A stretch of 64,000 nucleotides of DNA from Chitinophagales bacterium (GTDB lineage Bacteria > Bacteroidota > Bacteroidia > Chitinophagales > Chitinophagaceae). The DNA is taken from contig JAFLBJ010000001.1 in the NCBI GenBank assembly GCA_017303415.1, positions 1,054,001 through 1,118,000 on the forward strand, written 5' to 3'. Shown here piece after piece: positions 44,256-52,847 of the stretch (its first letter is position 1; each line of letters begins with the position of its first letter). The position numbers and the translations under genes are program-made. The notes beneath the pieces were generated by a model. The model was given only the letters and a program-made list of their open reading frames with translations, was not told where the DNA came from and made no database searches.

Positions 44256-45491
44256 ATGAAACAACTTGTCATACTCGGTGCAGGCACAGCGGGAACCATG
44301 ATGGCCAACCATCTCACTCATGAACTGGATACCGATCTGTGGAAGATCATCGTGATCGATGAAAAGACCGAACACCACTATCAACCCGGATATCTTTTTC
44401 TACCCTTTGACATTTACAAACCTTCCGATATTGTAAAGACCATTGAGGAGTTCATTCCCAAGAAAGCTGAATTGGTCAGAGGCACCATTGACCGGATCGA
44501 CCCTAAGAATAACCGGGTGTTGATGACCAATGGGACCGAGATCGATTATGAAGTACTCATTGTGGCAACCGGTGCCAAAATTGCCCCGGAGGAAACCGAA
44601 GGCATGAAAGGTTCGGAATGGCACAAATCGGTATTTGATTTTTATACGTTTGATGGGTCACTTGCACTTCGCGATAAACTCCGTCATTGGGAAGGTGGTA
44701 AATTGGTGGTACATATCACTGAAATGCCGATCAAATGTCCCGTGGCGCCCCTTGAGTTTGCCTTCCTCGCCGATTCTTTTTTCAAGAATAAACACATGCG
44801 CGATAAAGTGGAGATCACCTATGTCACTCCCTTAAGCGGGGCCTTTACCAAGCCCAAAGCCACCGATGCCCTGGAGCATTTGTTGCATGAAAAACATATC
44901 CAGATCGAAAGTGATTTTGCGATCGAGCGGGTGGACAATGAAAATAAAATGATCGTTGACTATGGTGGTCGCGAGATACCATTTGATATCCTGGTAACCG
45001 TTCCAACCAACAAAGGTGACGAAGTGATCGAACGTTCGGGAATGGGAGACGATCTGAACTATGTACCCACCAACAAGGCAACGCTGCAAAGCAAGGCGTA
45101 TGAAAATGTATTTGTATTGGGTGATGCCAGCAATATTCCTGCCTCCAAAGCCGGATCGGTGGCTCACTTTGAAGCAGAGATCCTGACCGAGAATATCCTT
45201 CGGTATATCAAAGGCGAGCCCCTGAAAGAAGAGTTTGATGGCCACGCCAACTGTTTTATTGAAACCGGAAACGGAAAAGCCCTGCTGATCGACTTTAACT
45301 ATACCCATGAACCGGTGGAAGGTTCATTTCCCTTCCCGGGTGTAGGACCCTTGCGGTTGCTCAAGGAAAGCCGGATGAACCATATGGGTAAACTGGCCTT
45401 TCGCTGGATCTATTGGAATGTATTGCTGAAAGGCACCCATATTCCCTTTGTTTCGCCAACCATGTCGGAAGCGGGAAAACATTATGAATAA
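44256..45491 (+). CDS. sulfide:quinone oxidoreductase-like flavoprotein
   Basis: This 411-residue FAD-dependent oxidoreductase begins KQLVILGAGTAGTMMANHL (the GxGxxG fold) and continues HHYQPGYLFLPFDIY, a common SQR N-terminal pattern. ITEMPIKCPVAPLEFAFLAD carries one redox Cys, and HANCFIETGNG another. FVLGDASNIPASKAGSVAHF is the conserved C-terminal FAD/quinone segment. No signal peptide is present; SQR is a monotopic membrane enzyme. The ATG at 44256 is chosen because the 21 upstream codons do not belong to the fold. It would feed sulfane sulfur to the rhodanese, TusE and DsrE proteins. Confidence 0.83.
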   Translation: MKQLVILGAGTAGTMMANHLTHELDTDLWKIIVIDEKTEHHYQPGYLFLPFDIYKPSDIVKTIEEFIPKKAELVRGTIDRIDPKNNRVLMTNGTEIDYEVLIVATGAKIAPEETEGMKGSEWHKSVFDFYTFDGSLALRDKLRHWEGGKLVVHITEMPIKCPVAPLEFAFLADSFFKNKHMRDKVEITYVTPLSGAFTKPKATDALEHLLHEKHIQIESDFAIERVDNENKMIVDYGGREIPFDILVTVPTNKGDEVIERSGMGDDLNYVPTNKATLQSKAYENVFVLGDASNIPASKAGSVAHFEAEILTENILRYIKGEPLKEEFDGHANCFIETGNGKALLIDFNYTHEPVEGSFPFPGVGPLRLLKESRMNHMGKLAFRWIYWNVLLKGTHIPFVSPTMSEAGKHYE

Positions 45492-45519
45492 CATTTTTTA
45501 AAAATTATAAACTACTAAT

Positions 45520-45828
45520 ATGGAAAGAGTCATTGCCGGCAAAACAATAGCCGTAAACGAAGAAGGATACATGACCGATTTTAAACAGTGGGATAACAGC
45601 GTAGCTGAAGTATTGGCCTCTGAAGCCGAGATCACACTGAGTCCAAGGCACTGGGAAATTCTCAGCTATCTGCAGACCGAGTTTAAAAATGAGGTTCCTC
45701 TGAGTATCCGCAAAATCGGGAAAAGCGGGGTGGTAGACATCAAGGAGTTCTATCAATTGTTCCCCAAGGCTCCGTTGAAAACAGCCACCAAGATCGCTGG
45801 AATTCCGAAACCCGCAAGTTGTATCTAA
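45520..45828 (+). CDS. TusE/DsrC-family sulfur carrier protein, single-Cys type
   Basis: This 102-residue protein carries the DsrC/TusE fold signature MTDFKQWDNSVAEVLA and LSPRHWEILSYLQTEF, then VVDIKEFYQLFP. The penultimate residue is C101, the sulfur-carrying CysA of the flexible C-terminal arm. The second Cys of true DsrC (CysB, about 11 residues earlier) is replaced here by Thr near position 90. The protein is therefore TusE-like or DsrC-related and not a canonical DsrAB partner. It lies 28 nt after the SQR-like gene and 17 nt before the DsrE-like gene. Confidence 0.9.
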   Translation: MERVIAGKTIAVNEEGYMTDFKQWDNSVAEVLASEAEITLSPRHWEILSYLQTEFKNEVPLSIRKIGKSGVVDIKEFYQLFPKAPLKTATKIAGIPKPASCI

Positions 45829-45845
45829 CCTTAAAATTCAATTTT

Positions 45846-46328
45846 ATGAGCGAGAATAATGGCGAGATCCGAAAAATGATGATCATCCTTTCCAAAGCGA
45901 CCCTGGAGAATGTGTATGCTGCTTTTGTTTTAGCCAATGGGGCCCGGATGGAAGGCATTGAAGCCGAACTGTTCTTCACCTTTTTTGGACTGGAAGCCGT
46001 ACACAAGAAAAAACTCCAGAACCTGCACGTGGCTACCGTTGGTAACCCGGCAATGCATATTCCGACGATGATCGGAGGCCTGCCTGGCATGGAAGCCCTG
46101 GCTACAACCATGATGAAAAAGGAAATGGACAAGATCGATATGCCGGGTGTGGGAGAATTCCTGGAAATTCTCTCCGATTCAGGGGTACGGATGTGGGCCT
46201 GCCGTCTGGCCATGGATATGTTCCATTACAAGAAAGAGGATCTGTTTGAAGGCGTTGAAGAAGTAATTACTGTGGGGGATTTTTATAAGAAAAGTGAGGG
46301 AGTTGGAACACATATGCTGTTTATTTGA
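45846..46328 (+). CDS. DsrE/DsrF-like (DsrE2-type) sulfur-relay protein
   Basis: This 160-residue protein has the DsrE/DrsE2 pattern: MMIILSKATLENVYAAFVLA at the N-terminus, ELFFTFFGLEAVHKKK, and SDSGVRMWACRLAMDMF, which holds the conserved Cys. Such proteins pass sulfane sulfur to TusA or DsrC partners. The ATG at 45846 (MSENNGEIRKMM) is chosen over an in-frame upstream ATG at 45819 that lies inside the previous gene. It ends the sulfur island and is followed by a strong stem-loop. Confidence 0.87.
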   Translation: MSENNGEIRKMMIILSKATLENVYAAFVLANGARMEGIEAELFFTFFGLEAVHKKKLQNLHVATVGNPAMHIPTMIGGLPGMEALATTMMKKEMDKIDMPGVGEFLEILSDSGVRMWACRLAMDMFHYKKEDLFEGVEEVITVGDFYKKSEGVGTHMLFI

Positions 46329-46357
46329 TTCCTGATCCCAGGCTTACTGCTTAATAC

Positions 46358-46387
46358 ACCGGCCCAATGCTTGCATTGGGCCGGTGG
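46358..46387 (+). terminator. 13-bp stem-loop closing the sulfur island
   Basis: CACCGGCCCAATG (46358-46370) pairs perfectly with its reverse complement at 46375-46387 around a 4-nt loop. It lies 29 nt after the DsrE-like stop. There is no clear T tract, so it may act as an RNA-stabilising or terminating hairpin. The remaining 200 nt up to the response regulator (46388-46589) hold no ORF and no further element that I could support. Confidence 0.65.
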
Positions 46388-46589
46388 CGTTATGAACCAC
46401 TTGGTGGATATTTGAAATATATTTTGTACTTTAAGGTAACAATTAAACCTTTGCTACGGTTAATGCTCTGCTGATGTAGTGCCTCTGGTGTTTAGAATGA
46501 AAATGTACCTTATGCTTTGCACCGGTATCAGCCCTTATTTTTTAATCAACATGAGTGGAAAACGGAGGTAACTCACAAAAGCACGAATC

Positions 46590-47225
46590 ATGAACGAAGC
46601 CATAACTATTCTCATCGCGGATGACCATAAACTCATCCGCGAAACCTGGTCCTTTCTACTCAATGCCGACCCCCGATTTAAAGTCATCGCCGATACCGGG
46701 GACCCTAACGAAGCCATTGAACTGGTAGCAAAACATAAGCCCCAGGTCATTTTATTGGACATTAATATGTCACCCATAGACGGGTTTGAAGTCGCTCACC
46801 AGATTCATGAGCGAAATCCTCAGGTTCATATCATCGCTATCACCATGTTTTCCCAACCCGCCATTGCCAAGAAAATGATGAAAAGCGGGGCATCTGCATA
46901 TGTCACCAAACAATCCAGCAAGGATGAGATGATCCGCGCTATTTTGGAAGTGGTGAATGGGCAAAAATATGTTTGTGAGGATATCCGTAACCTATTGGCT
47001 GAACAAATGATGGCGGAGAAAGTAACACCTTCGGTGAACGACCTTTCCCAACGGGAATTGGAGATCGTTACCTATATTAAAAAGGGGCTCTCTTCCAAGG
47101 AGATCGGCGCACAGTTGCAGATCACCACCAAGACCATTGAGGTACACCGCTATAATATCCTCAAAAAATTAAGGTTGAAGAATACTGCCGAATTGATCAA
47201 TGTGGCTATGCAGGCCGGACTCTGA
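46590..47225 (+). CDS. NarL/FixJ-type response regulator with LuxR DNA-binding domain
   Basis: This 211-residue two-component regulator has a receiver domain with the acidic pair D11-D12 in IADDHKLIRE, the phospho-acceptor D57 in VILLDINMSP, and the conserved Lys in SAYVTKQSS. The LuxR helix-turn-helix (about 145-205) reads LSQRELEIVTYIKKGLSSKE and TTKTIEVHRYNILKKLRLKN. No histidine kinase is adjacent. It could be an orphan regulator of nearby genes, but the target is unknown. It converges tail to tail with the acyl-CoA ligase with a 1-nt gap. Confidence 0.93.
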   Translation: MNEAITILIADDHKLIRETWSFLLNADPRFKVIADTGDPNEAIELVAKHKPQVILLDINMSPIDGFEVAHQIHERNPQVHIIAITMFSQPAIAKKMMKSGASAYVTKQSSKDEMIRAILEVVNGQKYVCEDIRNLLAEQMMAEKVTPSVNDLSQRELEIVTYIKKGLSSKEIGAQLQITTKTIEVHRYNILKKLRLKNTAELINVAMQAGL

Positions 47226-47226
47226 G

Positions 47227-49008
47227 CTACATATAGATCCTTTCAATCGCGTCCTTATATTTCTCCATGATCACCCTTCGTTTAAGGGAAAGTTTCGGGG
47301 TCATTTCACCTGTTTCCACACTCCATTCATTCGCGAGCAGTTCAAAGCGTTTCACCTGCTCAACATGGTTAAAATATTTGTTGAAACTATCCACGAGGTC
47401 TTTATAAAAGTCAATAACCCGGGGGTGGCGGATCATTTCTTCATTGGTTGTATACGCTACATTATTGTGGCGGCACCAATCCTGCAGGTTGGGGAAGGAA
47501 GGAACAAGCAATGCGCCAACGAATTTTCTTTCCGGTCCAACTACCAGTGCCTGTTCAATGAAGAGTGATTCCTTCAGCCTGTTTTCGATCGGTAAGGGGG
47601 CTACATATTTGCCTCCGCTGGTTTTAAACAGTTCTTTTTTACGATCGGTGATCTTCAGGTATTTGTCCTCTACCATGGTGCCTATATCTCCTGTACAGAA
47701 CCATCCATCCTGAAAGACCTCCTGAGTCAGGTCGGGCCTTTTGTAATAACCCATCATGATATTGGGGCCCTGGCAAAGGATTTCTCCATCCTCAGCGATC
47801 TTAACCAACACGCCATCAATAAGTGGACCTACTGAGCCAAACATCCGATTGCTCTCTTCAAAACGGTTTACGGCTATCACCGGGGAAGTTTCAGTCAATC
47901 CATATCCTTCCATAATGGTGATCTGTGCCGCGGTAAAGATCCGGATCAACCGGACCTGACAAGCAGCGCCCCCGGTTACGATACATTTGATCTCGCTTCC
48001 CAGGCCTTCCCGCCATTTACTAAATACCAGTTTATTGGCCAGGGCCAATTGAAAACTGTACCAGGAACCCTGGTTTTTGTTGATCTCAAATTTCTCTGCC
48101 AGTTCATGCGCCCAGAAAAATAATTTTCGCTTTAATCCGGTGAGCTCATTCCCTTTTTGCATGATCTTATCATACACTTTTTCCAGCAGCCGGGGAACCG
48201 TTGTGAACATATGAGGTTTTACCTCTTTCAGATTTTCTGCGATCGTTTCCAGACTTTCTGCATAATAAATGGAGGTACCGCGGAAAAGATAGAGATAGGT
48301 CACCATCCGTTCGAAAATATGATTGAGGGGGAGAAAGCTGAGAGACCTCATTTGGTCACCCGGAGGAAAACAGGGAATACAGGAGATCACATTACTCAGA
48401 ATATTTTCATGCGAAAGCATTACCCCTTTGGGTGTACCCGTAGTTCCGGAGGTATAGATCAGCGTAACGAGGTCTTTATACCCGATCCGGTCTGAAATGG
48501 GTTTGATGGCCTCTATCCGTTCGGGCGTTGATAATTCAAGCACCTCTTTCCAATGACGGGCATTGGGGACATGGTCAAAAGTGAATATATCCGCCAGACT
48601 ATGCACATGATTTTTGATACTCAGCACCTTCAGGAATGAATCCTCATCACTGACAAAACAATATTTTACGTTGGAGTCTTTGAAAATGAATTCGAGATCA
48701 TTTACCCCGATGGTAGGATAAACGGGCACCAATACCGCACCGATCTGTTGTACGGCCAGGTCCAGCAGGACCCATTCGGGACGGTTGCGGGAGATGATGG
48801 CGATCTTATCTCTGCCCTCTACCGACATATCATTTGGACCAACACCCAGGGCCAATAAACCCGCACTGAGCTTGTCTACCAGGTCTTTAACATCGGCAGT
48901 GCTGTATTTTTTCCATTCTCCTCTTTCTTTCCCCGCCAGCATATCGGGTAAACCTCCTCTGTCTGCCTGGACAGCCAGGCAATCAAACAAACGTGTGGGT
49001 TGGTTCAT
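47227..49008 (-). CDS. long-chain acyl-CoA ligase (AMP-forming)
   Basis: This 593-residue adenylate-forming enzyme is of the FadD15/long-chain fatty-acid type. The P-loop-like motif is LIYTSGTTGTPKGVMLSHEN, the A5 motif MEGYGLTETSP, and the A7-A8 region GWFCTGDIGTMVEDKYLKIT followed by DRKKELFKTSGGKYVAPLPIE. There is no signal peptide. It activates fatty acids for lipid synthesis or degradation. It is transcribed divergently from serC, and the 413-nt gap between them is filled by a large heptamer palindrome. Confidence 0.93.
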   Translation of the reverse strand: MNQPTRLFDCLAVQADRGGLPDMLAGKERGEWKKYSTADVKDLVDKLSAGLLALGVGPNDMSVEGRDKIAIISRNRPEWVLLDLAVQQIGAVLVPVYPTIGVNDLEFIFKDSNVKYCFVSDEDSFLKVLSIKNHVHSLADIFTFDHVPNARHWKEVLELSTPERIEAIKPISDRIGYKDLVTLIYTSGTTGTPKGVMLSHENILSNVISCIPCFPPGDQMRSLSFLPLNHIFERMVTYLYLFRGTSIYYAESLETIAENLKEVKPHMFTTVPRLLEKVYDKIMQKGNELTGLKRKLFFWAHELAEKFEINKNQGSWYSFQLALANKLVFSKWREGLGSEIKCIVTGGAACQVRLIRIFTAAQITIMEGYGLTETSPVIAVNRFEESNRMFGSVGPLIDGVLVKIAEDGEILCQGPNIMMGYYKRPDLTQEVFQDGWFCTGDIGTMVEDKYLKITDRKKELFKTSGGKYVAPLPIENRLKESLFIEQALVVGPERKFVGALLVPSFPNLQDWCRHNNVAYTTNEEMIRHPRVIDFYKDLVDSFNKYFNHVEQVKRFELLANEWSVETGEMTPKLSLKRRVIMEKYKDAIERIYM

Positions 49009-49060
49009 GCAATCGTAGATTAGAAAGACAATTTATTGAAAAAAAAATTAATGGAGAAGG

Positions 49061-49388
49061 GGGGGGTGGGTGTTGGATGACAGATGACGGAGGACAGATG
49101 TGGGATGTTGGATGTTGGATGACGGATGACGGATGACGGATGACGGAGGGCGGGGGTGGCTGTGCGAGACCTCCGGTCTCGCACCATTCTCCCGTCGCCT
49201 CTGGCGACAAGCCTTTAAGGGCTAATTCAAATATTTGAACTAAACTCGAGTCGCCGGAGGCGACAAGAGAGAAGTGCGAGACCGGAGGTCTCGCACAGCC
49301 ACCCCCGCCCTCTGTCATCCGTCATCCGTCATCTGTCATCTGTCATCCGTCATCCCTCATCCAACACCCAACATCCCCTCCCCCCACC
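49061..49388. repeat. complex heptamer palindrome with nested hairpins, copy 1
   Basis: This element fills most of the 413-nt gap between the divergent acyl-CoA ligase and serC. The left arm is twelve heptamers from 49068 (GGGTGTT, GGATGAC, AGATGAC, GGAGGAC, AGATGTG, GGATGTT and so on). It runs into GTGCGAGACC-TCC-GGTCTCGCAC (49162-49184) and GTCGCC-TCT-GGCGAC (49194-49208). The centre has the 14-bp palindrome TTCAAATATTTGAA (49226-49239). The right half mirrors everything: GTCGCC-GGA-GGCGAC (49250-49264), GTGCGAGACC-GGA-GGTCTCGCAC (49274-49296), then heptamers GTCATCC/GTCATCT to about 49388. A near copy is at 52848-53347. Confidence 0.93.
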
Positions 49389-49406
49389 ACAAATCCCCCT
49401 CATTTC

Positions 49407-49414
49407 CTACCTTT
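49407..49414 (+). promoter_or_regulatory. candidate -7 promoter element of serC
   Basis: TACCTTTG fits the Bacteroidetes -7 consensus TAnnTTTG and lies 7 nt before the serC ATG, implying a very short leader. A matching TTG-type -33 element at the usual 19-21 nt spacing is not evident; that position falls at the edge of the heptamer repeat. The call is therefore tentative. Confidence 0.4.
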
Positions 49415-49421
49415 GACCCCC

Positions 49422-50495
49422 ATGAAAATGCATAATTTCAATTCCGGCCCATCGGTCTTACCTCAGGAGGTTTTCGAACAGGCAAGCCGGGCCATTCTCA
49501 ACTTTAATCATACAGGTCTCTCGATTCTGGAAATCGGCCATCGTACCCCACTCTTTCAGGAGGTGATGGATGAAGCCATTGCGCTTGTAAAGGAATTGAT
49601 GGGGCTTGATGAATCACATGAAGTACTTTTTCTTCATGGTGGTGCTTCAACCCAGTTCTTTCAGATCCCCATGAACTTGTTGGATGATAAAGCAACAGCC
49701 GCCTATCTGGATTGTGGCACCTGGGGTACCAAGGCCTATAAGGAAGCCAAATTGTTTGGTAAGGTGGAGGTTGTGGCCAGTTCTGCGGATAAAAATTATA
49801 CCTACATACCCAAGGATTATCAGATACCCGAAGATGCTTCCTATTTCCACTATACCACCAATAATACGATCGAAGGGACCCAAATGCATGCGATACCCGA
49901 TACGCATGTTCCCCTGGTGGCCGATATGAGCTCTGATATCCTGAGCCGGAAAATGGACTGCAACCGGTTTGCCCTGATCTACGCCGGAGCACAAAAAAAT
50001 ATTGGTGCCGCGGGTGTCAACCTGGTCATCGTTAAAAAGGAAATCCTGGGCAAAGTTAGCCGGGCAATTCCTTCGATGATGGACTACCGCAACCACATCA
50101 CCAACGGGTCGATGCTGAATACACCTCCCGTATTTGCTGTATATGTTTGCCTGCTAACCCTGCGCTGGTTAAAAGCACAAGGGGGTGTAGGAGCCATTGA
50201 AAAAAAGAACGAGGAAAAAGCAAAACTCCTGTACGATACCCTGGATTCCCTTCCTCTTTTTCAACCCAAAGTAGCCCGGGAAGACCGAAGCCTGATGAAC
50301 GTGGTGTGGACCATGGAAGACGAAGGTCTCGAGAAGGAGTTTCTGGCTGCCTGTAAAGCGCAGGGTATGGTAGGCGTAAAAGGCCACCGTACGGTAGGAG
50401 GATTTCGCGCCTCCCTATACAACGCATTGACCCTCGATAGCGTCATAGCCCTGACCGATCTGATGAAAGATTTTAGTAATCGCTACGCCAGCTAA
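49422..50495 (+). CDS. serC: phosphoserine aminotransferase
   Basis: SerC converts 3-phosphohydroxypyruvate to phosphoserine in serine biosynthesis and also serves vitamin B6 synthesis. It has 357 residues from the ATG at 49422 (MKMHNFNSGPSVLP). The PLP Lys is K192 in IYAGAQKNIGAAG. FLHGGASTQFFQIPMNL, TTNNTIEGTQ and VGGFRASLYNAL are all diagnostic. An ATG at 49428 would shorten it by two residues. The DUF1015 gene follows after 23 nt and is probably cotranscribed. Confidence 0.96.
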   Translation: MKMHNFNSGPSVLPQEVFEQASRAILNFNHTGLSILEIGHRTPLFQEVMDEAIALVKELMGLDESHEVLFLHGGASTQFFQIPMNLLDDKATAAYLDCGTWGTKAYKEAKLFGKVEVVASSADKNYTYIPKDYQIPEDASYFHYTTNNTIEGTQMHAIPDTHVPLVADMSSDILSRKMDCNRFALIYAGAQKNIGAAGVNLVIVKKEILGKVSRAIPSMMDYRNHITNGSMLNTPPVFAVYVCLLTLRWLKAQGGVGAIEKKNEEKAKLLYDTLDSLPLFQPKVAREDRSLMNVVWTMEDEGLEKEFLAACKAQGMVGVKGHRTVGGFRASLYNALTLDSVIALTDLMKDFSNRYAS

Positions 50496-50518
50496 ACCGG
50501 ATATAAAATTGTAACCCC

Positions 50519-51766
50519 ATGGCCCTTATTCAACCTTTCCGTGCCTTAAGACCCAAGGAAGAACTCGCCAGGCAGGTCGCCTCCCGGCCTTATGATGTAC
50601 TTAATTCAGAGGAAGCCCGCGATGAAGCCCATGGCAATCCGCATTCCTTTTTACATGTGACCAAATCGGAAATAGACCTTCCTGCAGGTACAGATATCCA
50701 TAGCCAGGTGGTCTATGATCAGGCGGCCAAAAACCTGCAGCAGATGATCAGCACGGGTGTTTTGGAACAGGAAGCAATGGCCTGCTATTATATTTATCAA
50801 TTGATCATGCCTGCGCGTCCCGATCTCGGGGTAGATGGAAACGCGCAAACCGGATTGGTTTGTGTGTCCTCTGTAGAGGATTATTTTAATGATGTGATCA
50901 AGAAACATGAATTCACGCGCCCTGAAAAGGAGAAAGACCGGATCGATCATATGCGTACCATTCGGGCGCAAACCGGAAATGTATTCCTGGCCTATCGCGA
51001 TGTGACCGAGGTAAATGGATTGATCAATGGTTGGAAAACAGCCAACAAGCCTGTTTATGATATCACTGCCGATGATGGTATTCGTCATACTGTATGGTGT
51101 ATCAATAACCCCTCCGTGATCGGTTCCATCACCCGGCTTTTTGAAACAGCAGTACCGGCAACCTATATCGCCGATGGACACCACCGCTGCGCCTCGGCCG
51201 CCAAAGTAAGCCAGTTCTTTCCGGAGAAACCCAATGCACAATACTTCTTAACTACCATTTTTCCTGAAAGCCAATTGGCAATCATGGATTATAATCGTGT
51301 GATCAAGGACCTGAATGGGTATAGCCCGGAAGAATTCCTCAGCGCTTTGCAGGAAGATTTTTCCCTTACCCAAAGTCCCGTACCGGTAAAACCCGCACAA
51401 CTTCATGAGTTTGGCCTCTACCTGGATGGGAAATGGTATATCCTCACCGCTCTTGAAGGAACCTATGCCCATGATCCGATCGGTGTGTTGGATGTTTCCA
51501 TACTTTCCAACAATGTATTGGACAAATTGCTTGACATAAAAGATCAACGCACGGATAAACGGATCGATTTTGTAGGCGGTATCCGGGGTTTGAAAGAACT
51601 CGAGAAAAGAGTGGATAGCGGAGAAATGAAACTGGCATTCAGTTTGTACCCTGTTACCATGGCCCAGCTTTTCGCCATTGCCGACAGCGGAAACGTTATG
51701 CCCCCCAAAAGCACCTGGTTTGAACCAAAACTGAGGGATGGATTGCTAACGCACCTGATTGACTAA
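50519..51766 (+). CDS. DUF1015 family protein
   Basis: This 415-residue protein is of the DUF1015 family, widespread in bacteria and of uncertain function (sometimes linked to serine or SerC neighbours). The N-terminus IQPFRALRPKEELARQVASR and PYDVLNSEEARDEA is the family hallmark, and ATYIADGHHRCASA and SLYPVTMAQLFAIAD are its later conserved blocks. No signal peptide or membrane segment is present. Its place directly after serC supports a role around serine metabolism, but no reaction can be stated. Confidence 0.9.
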   Translation: MALIQPFRALRPKEELARQVASRPYDVLNSEEARDEAHGNPHSFLHVTKSEIDLPAGTDIHSQVVYDQAAKNLQQMISTGVLEQEAMACYYIYQLIMPARPDLGVDGNAQTGLVCVSSVEDYFNDVIKKHEFTRPEKEKDRIDHMRTIRAQTGNVFLAYRDVTEVNGLINGWKTANKPVYDITADDGIRHTVWCINNPSVIGSITRLFETAVPATYIADGHHRCASAAKVSQFFPEKPNAQYFLTTIFPESQLAIMDYNRVIKDLNGYSPEEFLSALQEDFSLTQSPVPVKPAQLHEFGLYLDGKWYILTALEGTYAHDPIGVLDVSILSNNVLDKLLDIKDQRTDKRIDFVGGIRGLKELEKRVDSGEMKLAFSLYPVTMAQLFAIADSGNVMPPKSTWFEPKLRDGLLTHLID

Positions 51767-51841
51767 AGGCAGTTTTCCTGTAACCCTAACTTTTGCATTT
51801 TTATAAAAGATCACCAGGATCAATTTCACTAAATTGCATCT

Positions 51842-52846
51842 ATGAAGCCTATTGGCCTGATAATAACCTTGCTATTCAATGCCTTTCTAGCCTTTGGCCA
51901 GGAAAGCTACCTGGAAACAGCCCGCACTTTTATGCGGTCCGGAGATTTTGACAACGCTATTGTTGTGTTGAACCGGGGATTGCAGCAGGACAAAAAAAGC
52001 CTGGAATTACAAAAGGAATTGATCCAATGTTATTATTTCAAGCGTGATTATGTCAAAGCAGTGGAAGGGGTTAAATCCATCATTGATCGTGAAGATGCGG
52101 ATGTGATTACTTTTCAGATAGCGGGCAATGTGTACAAGGCTCTTGAAGATGCCAAGGAAGGGGATAAAATATATAAAAAGGGCTTAAAGAAATTTCCCAA
52201 AAGCGGCCCACTTTATAGTGAATACGGCGAATTGCTCTGGGCCAAAAAGGACTATGCCGCCATTAACTGGTGGGAGAAGGGCATTGAGCTGGACCCCGGA
52301 TATGGCGGGAATTATTATAATGCAGCCCTGTTCTATTTCTATACAAAAGACAAGGTATGGAGTCTTATCTATGGCGAGATCTTTGTGAATATGGAGAGTC
52401 TCTCCCGCCGGGGAGCCGCCATGAAAGAACTGCTGCTTAAAGCCTACAAAGAGAAATTATTTGCCGAAGTAGACCTGCTCAAAGGAGAGGAAAAAAACAA
52501 GAGCCCTTTTGCCAAATCGTTTCTTGAATGCATGGGCAAACAAGCTTCCCAACTGACCCAGGGCGTTAATACCGAATCCCTGACCATGATCAGAACCCGT
52601 TTCATACTAGAATGGTATGAGAACTATGCAGGTCAGTTCCCTTTTCGTTTGTTTGATTTTCACCAGCAATTACTCCGCGAAGGGTTGTTTGATGCCTATA
52701 ACCAGTGGTTATTTGGTGCTGTAGAAAACCTTCCTGCTTTTGATGCATGGACAAGAACCCATGCAGAACCCTATGCCCTTTTCACCAAACTCCAAAAGTC
52801 AAGCGTGTTTCGGATGCCTGCCGGGCAGTATTATCAGGTGAGGTAG
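51842..52846 (+). CDS. exported TPR-repeat protein
   Basis: This 334-residue protein has a signal peptide (MKPIGLIITLLFNAFLAFGQ). Helical repeats of the tetratricopeptide type span residues 22 to about 190. They include TARTFMRSGDFDNAIVVLNR, AGNVYKALEDAKEGDKIYKK and GELLWAKKDYAAINWWEKGI. The C-terminal part is helical without a recognised domain. It is probably periplasmic and a scaffold for protein contacts. The gene ends just before a second large heptamer palindrome. Confidence 0.78.
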   Translation: MKPIGLIITLLFNAFLAFGQESYLETARTFMRSGDFDNAIVVLNRGLQQDKKSLELQKELIQCYYFKRDYVKAVEGVKSIIDREDADVITFQIAGNVYKALEDAKEGDKIYKKGLKKFPKSGPLYSEYGELLWAKKDYAAINWWEKGIELDPGYGGNYYNAALFYFYTKDKVWSLIYGEIFVNMESLSRRGAAMKELLLKAYKEKLFAEVDLLKGEEKNKSPFAKSFLECMGKQASQLTQGVNTESLTMIRTRFILEWYENYAGQFPFRLFDFHQQLLREGLFDAYNQWLFGAVENLPAFDAWTRTHAEPYALFTKLQKSSVFRMPAGQYYQVR

Positions 52847-52847
52847 C

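Noticed and set aside
49068-49160. Tandem repeats that could be mistaken for a CRISPR array
   Set aside because: The units are 7 bp with no spacers, the two sides are inverted with respect to each other, and no cas gene is near.
48983-49318. A 111-codon open frame on the - strand upstream of the acyl-CoA ligase
   Set aside because: It is a translation of the heptamer palindrome and overlaps the ligase start; no protein features are present.
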